This document shows, piece after piece, positions 53,231 through 63,600 of a stretch of DNA of 64,000 bases (position 1 is the stretch's first letter; the number at the start of each line of letters is the position of its first letter). The notes under the pieces are model-generated. The model had not been told where the DNA came from and searched no databases. It saw only the letters and a program-made list of their open reading frames with translations. The stretch is taken from assembly GCF_004359215.1 (NCBI RefSeq), contig NC_090622.1:2047407-2111406 (forward strand), read 5' to 3'. The DNA is from Bremia lactucae (Eukaryota > Oomycota > Peronosporomycetes > Peronosporales > Peronosporaceae). The translations under genes and the position numbers were made by a program.

Positions 53231-53330
53231 NNNNNNNNNNNNNNNNNNNNNNNNNNNNNNNNNNNNNNNNNNNNNNNNNNNNNNNNNNNNNNNNNNNNNN
53301 NNNNNNNNNNNNNNNNNNNNNNNNNNNNNN
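53231..53330. other. Assembly gap, 100 N
   Basis: Exactly 100 N, the usual placeholder for unknown length. By comparison with other X copies, most of RT, RNase H and the integrase core would belong here. Confidence 0.95.
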
Positions 53331-54092
53331 TCGCTTGTCGAAGAACTCATCGATATAATCGACTTGTTCTTTCGGCAACGGCCATTGCCTGGTCACACAA
53401 TACTTGGTGCCAGGTTCGAGGTCTATCTCGTGCCCGATGCCCCTATCTGCTGGTAGGCGGCTCGGCACTTCTTCTGGGAACACATCACGATGTTTCCACA
53501 GAACCTCAAAGAACGGACTGTCTCTCAAGGCATCCCAGCCTTGAGCAGCGTACCGCTTCTTTTTGTCCGTTTCTAGGACGCTCTCGTCCATTGTGGACGA
53601 CGAGCAACAGTCCACCAAGTTCTCTCCTGGAACTGGTGCGACTATTTCGTGGATCTTTCCTTCCTTAAACTCGGCAAGGAACAGATCCCACGACATCTCC
53701 GGGAGATTTACTATTTCCTCGGCAGATTTAAAGACTTGCCGGAGCACCTCAACTGAGGATGCCTCCGCAATTTCGTCTTTGACGGCCTCGAACACCTCGT
53801 TCGAAGGCCCGTCCTCTTCATTAGAGACTGATCCAAAGGTCACTCGTTTAGACGTGCCTTTGATCGTCCTAATCTGTCGGGTACTCGTTCTTCGAGTCAC
53901 CACGACCCTTGTCTGAGAAGCGGGTGCCGTTGCACTCCTGGCTAACGCACACCTTCCAACCGCACCAGGCTCTTGGCACTGTGCCAGTTCATACGACGCA
54001 AGACTTCCTGTCAGCTCGCCGTCTAATGCCACAGGCTCTCGGCTCAGTGCAGGAAATTCGGACGCATGACTACTTGTCATCGTCCTATTCAC
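53331..54092 (-). pseudogene. Family X pol, linker and RT start, well preserved
   Basis: An open frame of about 250 codons from 54092: MNRTMTSSHASEFPAL, TKGTSKRVTFGS-like linker, FEAVKDEIAEASSVEVLRQV, SWDLFLAEFKEGKIHEIV, then VFPEEVPSRLPADRG and [20 protein letters not shown] of RT. Ends at the gap. The least damaged X pol segment in the window. Confidence 0.75.
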
Positions 54093-54634
54093 TCCTCAGT
54101 CCCCACGAGCTGGGTAGGAATTGGTGACGTTTGACATCCCGTCAACGCACCCTCAACTGTGTTCGACACAACATCAAATGCATACGCCTCTCGCAGGAGC
54201 ACATCCTTTCCGGTGTCCTGCATAGAGTTCGCAACTGTGCGTATACGCCAGTCTATCCATGGTAGGTACTATCCCAACCATGGCATGCCTAGGATGAGGT
54301 CATACGGAATCTCCATACCTAGCACTGTGAACTTCTCTTTACAAGAAAAGTCACTAAAGCTGAAGGCGAGTTCTACCTGAACTCCCTCAAACTTAACGAA
54401 CGCGCCGTTTGCTAAACGAACGGTCGCCTCCTCTCGCTTACCATCCTGGCAAAGCGACTCAAACATCGCCGGTCTCTTTCTTAGAGCCGCGAGTTTCACA
54501 AAATTTTGTGACGCACCCGAATCCACTAGGAAGGTCATCACATGGTCATAGCCTCGTACATGAGCGCTATAGAACAGCAGAGTTGAGGTCCAAAATTTCG
54601 AAACCTCAGGGACAATGCTACCCATTTGTTCCAC
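54093..54634 (-). pseudogene. Family X protease
   Basis: 121 codons from 54634: EQMGSIVPEVSKFWTSTLLF, FLVDSGASQNFVKLAALRKR, DLILGMPWLG. Both retropepsin motifs in one frame. A break follows at 54269. Confidence 0.75.
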
Positions 54635-54639
54635 AACTT

Positions 54640-55720
54640 GAACTTAGAGGTAGCTTCAGAGTCCGCATCAGTAGGGCAACCCACCCCTACTGCACTCCTG
54701 CACTTCCCGACCCCTCAGTGGTCGATGCAAAACCCATGCGTCTCGCACGCTAGTTCTTGCCATCGCCCTTTGGGAAGGGAGTCCTCTTACGGGGAATCTT
54801 CGCCCCAGAAGGAACCCTGGCATAGCAGCGAACCATCATATGGCCGCGCTTGCCGCATTTACAGCAGACTGCTAGCCAAACTCCATGGGAGTGGCATCTG
54901 ACCTCTCGGCCGACGGCTTATATAAGCTGTCGCCGAGAAATGTTGTAGGATTGCACCTCAACCAAAGCAATTTGGATTGCCTCTTCCAACGTCGACGGCA
55001 ACTTGCTGAAAAAGGCCTGTCGCGATGAGCCATGCCGTAGTCCGTTTACAACGGTGGGCACCTTAATGTGCTCCGGAATCGGACCCACGGTAATGGACGC
55101 CGACAGCGAACGCATCTCCTACACATACTCTTGCAGAGATCGCTTCGCCTGTCGCGCCCCAAAGAAGCGCGCCTGAAGCAACACTTCGTTGTTCGGCGGC
55201 TGGTACATGGCGCGAATCTTATCCTTAAAAATCGCACATGAAGGGAACGCATTTCTGTCCGCCATAAGCGCCGAGTAAGCCCACTCTGAGGCCTTACCGC
55301 GCAGATGCGACATAGCGTACGACACCATCCGGCTGTCGTCCTCGATGAGCTGCGCGACACCACATTGCTCAACAGCTAAAAGACAGTGGACAATAGTGTG
55401 CGCCGCAGTCCCATCGAACTTGGGCGGGTCCATCCGAATGGGCCTCGGTTGATGCGGCCGGGCAGAGAGCATCTCAACAGTCCTGTTGAGAGCCTCGCTC
55501 CGAGCCTGCTCACGCCTCAGCTCATCTTGACTTTGAGTGACAGACTCCACCGCAGCATGGCTCGCTCTGCGGCTCTCCGTTGTACGAGCACAAATGCCTC
55601 AAACTGCTCCAACTGAGCAACATGTTGCTAAGGAGAACTACCCAGAAGCCTGGTCAGGGCTTGCTAACCAAGTCCCTGCGCCATAAGCCCTGCCATCTCC
55701 CGATGATGTTCGGAGAGGTG
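54640..55720 (-). pseudogene. Family X gag, fourth copy
   Basis: 143 open codons (55550-55119: DPPKFDGTAAHTIVHCLLAV, AMSHLRGKASEWAYSALMAD, ARFFGARQAKRSLQEYV), then a stop and MRSLSASITVGPIPEHIKVP to 54918. A stop and frame break near 55620 separate the N-terminus. The knuckle region at 54860-54780 is shortened. Confidence 0.75.
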
Positions 55721-55809
55721 GGGGAAATGAGTCCAATCAATATTGAGGCTCATCTTCACGTACACACGCAGAGATGCGGGTCGTGGGAAGGATTTCAAGT
55801 GCTACCAAG

Positions 55810-56338
55810 TGTAGGCGGGCACGTCGTAATGCGGCCACGCTCTCCTTAGCACACACCCTACCACAGCGAGGAAGCGGTTTAACCTGCTTCTCTTGCGTGC
55901 AATGAGGTAGTTGTGGTGGGCGCGTTAGCGACCTCACCCAACACTTAGTACTCTGGTTAAGTGTCGTCACGGGACCGGTAATCCGGCTCTTCGTGCGCAC
56001 TTACCAAGTAGGAAGTAGTTTTTAGACTGATTTAATAGTATTCGTATTAGATAGAAATACCTATTTATACCAATTAAAATGTCATCTCTATAGATAACAC
56101 TTAATCTGTATTGCGAGCGTATCTTTCTAGATACCTCGCGTAACGGATGACGCTGGGCGTCATCCCTCCTAATGCGAATGCACCCAAGTGCATCACATAC
56201 ACAAGGGTTTCTTACAAATGTGAACCACACCCGAGTGCTGGGTCTAATTACTATTATTTAGTAATTGATCATCCCCTTAAGTACACCAAGCGTACTTAAC
56301 GGGGACTGTGTATCATTAGGGCAATTTAGCCCGTTACA
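55810..56338 (-). mobile_element. Family X 5' LTR
   Basis: 529 bp, TGTAGGCGGGCACGTC (55810) to TTTAGCCCGTTACA (56338). The primer site on the minus strand, CTTGGTAGCACTTGAAATCC, follows. With gag, protease and RT start it makes a minus-strand element from 53331 to 56338. Confidence 0.8.
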
Positions 56339-56347
56339 TAGGGCATT

Positions 56348-56782
56348 TGTAAAGGGTGTGCTGCTTCAGTACAAGTCCACTTCGCACTGCTTCAGTGCGA
56401 GTGGTGTCTCACGTCACTTTACGTACACTAGTACGTGTACGTGCAGAGGAAGTCTTCTCTTTAAAACACTTGCTTTAAAGAGGGTTCAATGAAAACTGTA
56501 TTAATATAATTAATTTCTTCTTGTCTGTCTATTTTATGATAACTTAATAATAAACTAATACAAATCATCTTCTAAAAGTCTTATCTGTCTTTCTCTTTGC
56601 GCTTGTCCAACGTTGACTGGACCGCGGAGAAAGTTGATGTAATGGTCTATATCTACCAACAGATAAGCCATCCGAATATTTCTTTGTAAAGTAATATTCT
56701 CCAAATATTATCTACCTTTTAGATAATATATTCATTAACAACCTTTAGGTGTTAATTTCATGTAACGATACACCCTGTTACA
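56348..56782 (+). mobile_element. Family P 5' LTR
   Basis: TGTAAAGGGTGTGCTGCTTC to CACCCTGTTACA, 435 bp. Matches 421-866 in reverse. Starts 9 bp after the X LTR, so P or X inserted next to the other's end. Confidence 0.75.
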
Positions 56783-57875
56783 TCACCCCTCCCTTAAGCG
56801 ACAATCACTCTGACTGTCATTGGATAGAGTCCACTTAATTCAAAACAATGTTGATTCGTCAGAACCATCATTTCGCATGTGTGCGGATAGTGCAGCGCCT
56901 TCGGCTGCGGTTCATGCAGCCGTGGGTGACGCATTATTGTTTTTGCGGCAGACGGAACGTCTGCCGTAGTATCGTCTTCTCCCGCAACTCTAAATGTGCG
57001 GGTGCACGTGGTTATGGCACCACGTGAATGCGACTCCTCTTTGGAGGTCGACTACGAATGCGAGTCGGACGAAATGGCCGACTCAGGGAGAACAGAACAG
57101 TCGACTGATCATCGTCAGGTGGCTGACTATGAGCCTTTAAATGAGGGGGGCTCTATCGGATGGACGTGCTAATAGCGTTCGCTATAGCATGTTTGGTTCC
57201 GAAGATGAGGATGATTCCTCATCGCCAGCACCGTCTCCCGTGCCGTCACCCGCACATATTTATGTGTGTGGTGATGACGATAGCGTAAGCCGTTGTAATA
57301 ATAGTTCTTGTGGTAGCCCTGCTTTAGTGGGTACCACTCAGGGGGCGGTAGACAATATAATGTCTCGTCTTGCCCCTGAGAAAAAGCCGTGGCTTTTGCT
57401 CGAGCAGCTTAATAATAGCTTTTCTGGAGAGACTACTCCTCACGATAAATATCCTTTTTTTTCATTGCGACAAAGCTACATCGCCTTGATTCCAGCGCGA
57501 AGAAATTTTGCGCTGAGGAAGATTTTTTATTCGATGCTTTTCTTAAGCATCGATGGTATAGTGGCAACAATAAGCGAGATAAAGTCTCGCTTATGCAAGC
57601 CTGGAGCGCGTTCATACGCAATGATAAAGACATTGGACGCGAAGCCTGGCTTCAAATACTTAACGCGATTCGCGTTAAGTTTGAGAAACGAACTTCAACC
57701 GGTGCAAGGTATAAATTGCATCGGTTGTCTCGTGAGGCAGGACTTCCATGCCTCACGTGGGGTGATCCCGTGTTGTATTGACAACACGAAGCGAGTAAAA
57801 ATGGATGTTTATTTTCTTTCTTCACCCTTTAGAAGGGCTCGCATCTCTATCGAGATGCACGATGTTATTGACGTT
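56783..57875 (+). pseudogene. Family P gag-like ORF, frameshifted
   Basis: The leader and N-terminus (SLEVDYECES-like, frameshifted) lead into 57141-57480 (MFGSEDEDDSSSPAPSP, SRLAPEKKPWLLLEQLNN). At a T8 run (about 57451) coding appears to switch frame. It continues as AKKFCAEEDFLFDAFLKHRW, SLMQAWSAFIRNDKDIGREA and LQILNAIRVKFEKRTSTGAR to a stop at 57781. Acidic N-terminus and helical C-terminal half are compatible with a capsid protein, but I recognise no family. The frame reading through 57876 is an artefact of the N. Confidence 0.5.
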
Positions 57876-57876
57876 N
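57876..57876. other. Single ambiguous base at an abrupt content switch
   Basis: Left is P gag (+), right is X gag (-), cut in mid-knuckle. Confidence 0.75.
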
Positions 57877-58783
57877 AACAGACCACGTCTGCATTGCCCA
57901 ACTCCATAGGAGTGGCATCTGTCCTCTCGGCCGACGGCTTATACCAAGCTGTCGCCGAGGCACTGTTGTAGGATTGCTCCTCAACTAAGGCAATTTGGAT
58001 TGCCTCTTCCATCGTCGACGGCACCTTTCTAAAAAGGGCCTGTCGCGATGGGCCATGCCGTAGTCCGTTCATAAACGTGGGCACCTTAATGTGCTCCGGA
58101 ATCGGACCTACGGTTATGGATGCGGACAGCGAGCGCATCTCTTGCACATACTCTTGCAGAGATCGCTTCGCCTGTCGCGCCCCAAAGAAGCGCGCCTGAA
58201 GCAACACTTCGTTGTTCGGCGGCTGGTACATGGCGCGAATCTTATCCTTAAAGATCGCCCATGAGGGGAACGCTTTTCTGTCCGCCATAAGCGCCGAGTA
58301 AGCCCACTCTGAGGCCTTACCGCGCAGATGCGACATAGCGTACGACACCATCCGGCTGTCGTCCTCGATGAGCTGGGCGACACCACATTGCTCCACGGCT
58401 AAAAGCCAGTGGACAATCGTGTGCGCCGCAGTTCCATCGAACTTGGGCGGGTCCATCCGAATGGGCCTCGGCTGATGCGGCCGGGCAGAGAGCATCTCAA
58501 CAGTCCTGTTGAGAGCCTCGCTCCGAGCCTGCTCATGCCTCAGCTCATCCTGAGTCTGAGTGACGGACTCCGCCGCAGCATGGCTCTGTGCCTCGGACGC
58601 GGCCCTCCGCTGTCCGAGCACAAATGCCTCAAACTGCTCCAACTGAGCAACATGTTGCTCAGGAGGACTACCCAGGAGCCTGGCCAGGGCTTGTTCACCA
58701 AGTCCCTGCGCCATTAGCCCTGCCACCTCCCGATGATGTTCGGAGAGGTGGGGAAAATGAGCCCAATCAATGTTGAGGCTCAT
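57877..58783 (-). CDS. Family X gag polyprotein, best copy, C-terminus missing
   Basis: 302 codons open from ATG 58783 (MSLNIDWAHFPHLSEHHREV), chosen over the ATG at 58828 because the latter overlaps the primer site. A Gln/Arg/Glu-rich coiled segment (about residues 50-110) precedes the retrotransposon capsid domain (about 115-260): AHTIVHWLLAVEQCG, MSHLRGKASEWAYSALMAD, KRSLQEYVQEMRSLSASI. Then EEAIQIALVEEQSY and the start of the zinc-knuckle region, lost at the N. Gag packages the element RNA into particles. No stop or shift seen in 907 bp, so this insertion is the youngest X copy here. Confidence 0.8.
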
Positions 58784-58839
58784 CCTCACGTACACACGCA
58801 GAGATGCGGGTCGTGGGAAGGATTTCAAGTGCTACCAAG

Positions 58840-59392
58840 TGTAGGCGGGCACGTCGTAATGCGGCCACGCTCTACTTAGCACACACCCTAGCACAGCGAG
58901 GAAGCGGTTTGCACCTGCTTCTCTTGCGTGCAGTGAGGTAGTTGTGGTGGGCGCGCAAGCGACCTCACCCAACACACTAAGAACTCTGGTGAAGTGACGT
59001 CACGGGAGCGGTAATCCGTCTCCTCGTGCGCACTTACCAAGTAGGTAGTAAATTTCAGACTGATTTATATTTAATAGAATTAAATACAAATACCTATTTT
59101 TACCAATTAAAATGATATCTCTATAGATATCATTTAATATGTATTGCGAGCGTATCTTTATAGATACCTCGCGTAACTGATGACGCTAGCCGTCATCATG
59201 GATGACGCTGGGCGTCATCCCTCCTAATGTGAATGCACCCATGTGCATCACATCCACAAGGGTTGGTCACAAATGTGCACCACACCCGAGTGTTGGGTCT
59301 AATTACTATTATTTAGTAATTGACCATCCCCTTAAGTACCAAATGTACTTAATGGGGACTGTGTAACATTAGGGCAACTGTAGCCCGTTACA
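58840..59392 (-). mobile_element. Family X 5' LTR, best copy
   Basis: 553 bp; minus strand TGTAACGGGCTACAGTTGCC (59392) to CGTGCCCGCCTACA (58840), then the primer site TGGTAGCACTTGAAATCC. Carries GATGACGCTAGCCGTCATC and a second GGATGACGCTGGGCGTCATC side by side. Confidence 0.85.
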
Positions 59393-59639
59393 AAAGAGTT
59401 ATAACATGAGTTATCTCGATCCTACCGTTATCTATTTTCGTTCGTTTGGTGCGCCTCCTTTCCCACATACTTGGACCATCATAAAATGGGGGACTTTACC
59501 GTCTGACAGGAGAGTGCTGATGACCCCAAATACCAGTGCCCGGAGGATATCTTTTTTTCGTTGCCAGGTATCGAACCTACTGATCTGCAGCGCATAATTT
59601 TTCATACACTTTTTCACCGTAGTATTCTTACCATGCTAT
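59393..59639. other. Unassigned, probably copia 3' end
   Basis: No copia LTR recognised. Short frames at 59406-59617 lack motifs. Confidence 0.35.
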
Positions 59640-59648
59640 CTCTTGCTC

Positions 59649-60222
59649 TCACGTATATATTTCCCCTATACAAGCATAGGCATAAAGTGCGACACTTTCG
59701 ATAAACAAATTAATTTCCAACGATCTCCCTTGATGTGCACTAAGTGTAAGCCCTTGTGCCACCATGCCGAGTCTCATGAGGAACTTGGTATGCTTGTCTC
59801 TTGGAAGAGCCTTGGTCAACCCGTCCGCGAATATTTCTTCCGTCGGCTTGTACTCCAGCACAGTTACCTCACTTGCCACCTTCTTACGCAAAAAATGCAA
59901 CATAATATCGATGTGCTTCGTGCGCGAATGGTAGCCAAAATTCTTGGCCAGCACAATACATCCTTGATTGTCTTGAAAAATCGTCGTTGCCGTATCCGTC
60001 TTGTACTCCAAGTCCTTCATCAAGTTTCGAAGGCAGACTGCCGCTTGAGTTGCGCTGTACAAATTCATGTACTCTAGTTCCGTGCTTGATGTCGCAACGA
60101 TCGACTGGCGCTTAGAGTTCCGTATGATCGCTTCGCCGTTCAGAAAGAAAACATATCCTGTTATTGAACGCCGGGTGTCTAAGTCGCCTGCCCAATTTGC
60201 ATCCGCATATCCAATGAGCTTT
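59649..60222 (-). pseudogene. Copia RNase H
   Basis: GYADANWAGDLDTRRSITGY, VFFLNGEAI, SSTELEYMNLYSATQAAVCL (upstream of the 60068 ATG, same frame), then TTIFQDNQGCIVLAKN, SRTKHIDIMLHF, EEIFADGLTKALPRDKH. All hallmark copia RNase H blocks in one long frame to a stop at 59649. Catalytic D/E/D are present (YADAN, TELEY, QDNQG). Confidence 0.85.
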
Positions 60223-60224
60223 CA

Positions 60225-61398
60225 ATCGACAAAGCCGCTGAATACAGGGATGATATCTCCTTATCTTCAGCGTAGGCTTTCTTTATGTCATCAAACGAAG
60301 TTGATGACGGAATACTTGAAATGAGTGCTGCAACAGTGTAATTATTTTCACTGTTGGAATACGCAGCCGGCTCGAAATCGGGTCGGCGTGATATCGCATC
60401 AGCGACGACATTAAATTGTCCTGGTTTATATTTTACGGATAAATTATACTCCGCGAGAAAAGGATAGCCACCTCGCCATTCTTTGCGAGAGGTGAGGGCT
60501 ATTTGCGGCCGTATGTAATGACGCATGGTCCGTTTATACGATGAACGGTCTATCTCCTCGGAGATAGACCCTAAACTTAGCCGGTGCATATTTCATGGCA
60601 AAGAGTTCCTTGTCATGCACCGGGTAATTGCGTTTAGCTGGTTCGGCTGACGCGACTGGCAACAGACGACGCGCTCCGCGCCGTCCGTATCGTGTTGCAA
60701 TAATGCACAGCCGATTGCGAAACACAGACGACATGGAGTGGTCTGTCGTGATGTGCACTCGCCAAGATGAATAATTGCAATAACCTTTGCTTGACGCCCT
60801 CAAAGGAGCGCTGACAATCAGCGTTCCATAACCATTTCTCGTCTTTTTTTTAAGAGACGAGAAATATGAACTTTTATCTCGGCAAATTTGCGTGAGTACT
60901 TGTGCAAGAGCGCCACTAGCCCAAGGAACTATTTAAGTCCGTTGACATCGACAGGAACTGACCAGTCGGTAATCGCCTTGATCTTTTCGGGATCAAGGCG
61001 CACACTCTGTTTAACGACGATACAACCAGAAAGTGGTATTTCGCTTGCAGCGAAAATACACTTCTTGAGGTTTGCTTACAACTTATGCTTTAGCATAAGT
61101 GTAAGAACCTGACGAACGTGAGTTTCATAAGCTTCCACGTCCGACGCGACAATACGTCGTCGAAAATCTTGGTGCGAATTTTTGCACCGGTCTTAAATGA
61201 TTCGTTACGCATCTGTTGAATGTTGCAGGGCGTTACTCAGCCGCTGTGGCATTACTAAGTCCCCGTGGCATTACTGCTATTTCCATAGCATCCCACAAGG
61301 AGTGGTCACCGCTGTATACGGGATGTCGCGTTCACGCATAAGGATCTGATTAAATCCTTTCACCAGATCCATCGACGAAAGATGGTACTCTTATACAT
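60225..61398 (-). pseudogene. Gypsy pol fragment (R) inside the copia element
   Basis: Begins with RT MYKSTIFRRW-type sequence and NQILMRERDIPYTAVTTPCG (about 61350-61290). RNase H: AEPAKRNYPVHDKELFAMKY and KFRVYLRGDRPF (60650-60534). Linker EYNLSVKYKPGQFNVVADAI with RRPDFEPAA (60460-60350) and KKAYAEDKEISSLYSAAL (60290-60230). No LTR or finger. It replaces the stretch of copia between ILRYLKTTNG and GYADANW. Confidence 0.8.
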
Positions 61399-62395
61399 AC
61401 CATTAGTCGTCTTTAAGTACTAATGGATTCGCTTGGCCACCGTCCAGTGTGACTATCCTAAGCGCTCACAGATTTTGGCAACTTCATCTAACCGCATGCG
61501 CGATATCTGGTCGTATACATTATACAAGTCGCTATGCACATTAATGCACCTACCAGTTCGCGATTCGGAAATTTTGGTACAAACGCTTCCTCTTCAGTAA
61601 TCTTCACTAGTTTCGAGTTGTTGTCCGCTTGTGTGTGCAAGTTCTTGCAATTCGCAACTCCGAACTTTTCCGAGAGTTGCGGTGATGTATGCCTGTTGGT
61701 TCGTCTTGGTCAAGTGTTCATCGCGCTTGCGGTGGATCTCAATTCCAAGCAGTACGTGAGATCCTTTAGCTCCTTGTTGCTGAACTTTTGCTTAAGCGCA
61801 ATATTAATGTTCGTGATATGCTCCTTAGTTTTACCAAACAGCATTAGGTCGTCCACATAAATAACGATGATGCTGTATTCGCCGCTTGACACTCAAATAA
61901 ACTCACACGGAACTGATGAAGTGCTTTTGAATCCTTGGTTCTCCAGATGCTGATTTAGTTTGCTGTTCCACTGCCGCGCCGTTTGCTTGTTTCCATGCAG
62001 CGATTTCTGCAGCAAACACTTGCTTATCGAATTGTGTTCATCTTTAAGACCGTCGGGTTGGCCCGCGAAGATCTCCTCATCAACTTCTCCATACAAGCAT
62101 GCGGTGTCAACTTTGACATCTTCTGCCTCCAAGTCTTCAGCTGCGGCAACGCCAACATCGTATTGTTTGACTCTTTGCGTCCCACTGGCGCAAAAGTCTC
62201 GACGAAGTCGATCCCAGGTCGCTGCTTAATTCCTTTCGCAACTAATCGTGCCTTGAACTTCGTAATATTTCCACTTGGATCGCGCTTGATCCGAAAATAC
62301 CCACTTGCATCCAATTGCCTTCATGGTGGCAAGTTTATTGGCGTCCACGTTTCGTGATCGTTGAGTGAATGCATCTCGCTCTTTATCGCTTTTGG
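61399..62395 (-). pseudogene. Copia reverse transcriptase
   Basis: SGYFRIKRDPSGNITKFKAR, LVAKGIKQRPGIDFVETFAP (62314-62200), EDVKVDTACLYGEVDEEIFA, QTARQWNSKLNQHL (62132-61900), then IIVIYVDDLMLFGKT with the catalytic YVDD (61870-61830), and KITEEEAFVPKFPNRELVGA (about 61590) leading to the gypsy junction. Frameshifts at about 62135 and 61895. Confidence 0.85.
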
Positions 62396-63600
62396 TCAAT
62401 GTTTCTTGCTTTTAGTCATCATCGCTGCGTCGTAGGTCGAAGTTTGTTCTCCATCATCATCTGCAACAAAGCTAAAAAACGAGTCGTCTTCTCCTTCAAA
62501 GACGTCCAAACTTAAAGTGGTCGCGGCGTAGGTTGGGGACTCTTGTTCGTAACGCACCACACCGCGTTTATTCCGAAATTGGTCGCACCATCCACTCTTC
62601 CTCGCCGTCTCCCTCGCGCGTGCTTGATGCTCGAGTAGGAACCTGACCTTGAACACTGGAATCGTTTTGGCTACCACTAATCGGATCACGGCAATCTCGA
62701 AGTGGCGGGGTCGGAAGTCTTTTATCATTTGCTGGAACCTCCACACCATTGTCGTCAAGTGTCGACGTCTCCGAATTCTCTTCGTCTTCAACGATGTCGA
62801 CAATTCTCTCGTTTTCTATCTCATTCCCGTCGAGATCGAATGCCCAGCAAATATCAACCATGATCGAGTCATCATCCGTAATATGTAGTCGGCACGCCTT
62901 GTTATCCTTTGCGTAGCCAAGAAAACAACACGTCCCGCCCAAATCGTCCGGCTTCTATCGTTCCTTATTCGATACATGCACGTAGCATCGCGAACCAAAA
63001 ATACGCGCATATGATCGATGCGCGGCTTTCGCTTGAACAATACTTCGTACGGACTTCTTGTTCGACGACGTTTTGAATATCTGCCGCTGTCATTAACGCT
63101 TCGCACCAGTAAGACTTTTCGAGACCGCTGTCGTTATGCATGCAGAGCGTCATCTCTACCGGAGTTCAATTCATGCGCTCTGCCATGCCGAACTGTTCAG
63201 GATTAAACGGAACCATGAACTCTTGCTTGATAAACTTTTTCTTGCTGCAGCTAATCATTTTCGTGTTTCGTCCTCGCCACCGTTGTCACCTCGAATGGCA
63301 TTGATCTTAGTCTCAGATGATATTTGATCTCCTAATAAAATCTTGTGAAAGCGCTTACGACTTCACTCTTCTTTCACAACGGGTAAATTGTCACGTATCA
63401 GCTCTTCATAATGATGCAGCTGACAATGTACTTGAAGCCGGATCTTGAAGCCGGAGTGATTAACCCACGCACATCGGAGCACACTAAAACGTCAAAACGC
63501 GCACTCTCCATGAGTCCCTTGTCTTCCTCACATGCCTTGAATGACTTGCGTTCTTGCTTCGATGTCGCGTCTACATCCCATAGGACGTCGATTTTCATTT
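62396..63600 (-). pseudogene. Copia integrase and integrase-RT linker
   Basis: KQERKSFKACEEDKGLMESA (pre-integrase end, 63550), VCSDVRGLITPASRSGFKYI (first catalytic Asp, 63490-63410), IRGDNGGEDET (second Asp, about 63290), then KSYWCEALMTAADIQN and VLFKRKPRIDHMRVF, GTCCFLGYAKDNKACRL (62940), and an acidic linker (IVDIVEDEENSETSTLDDNG, 62820-62750). Several frame changes. Confidence 0.8.

Noticed and set aside
53010..54092. 360-residue protein across the N gap
   Set aside because: The 100 N join unrelated parts of X pol. The frame is open only because N translates as X.
57141..57971. 276-residue fused protein across the N at 57876
   Set aside because: The last 30 residues are antisense X gag. 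P coding ends before the N.
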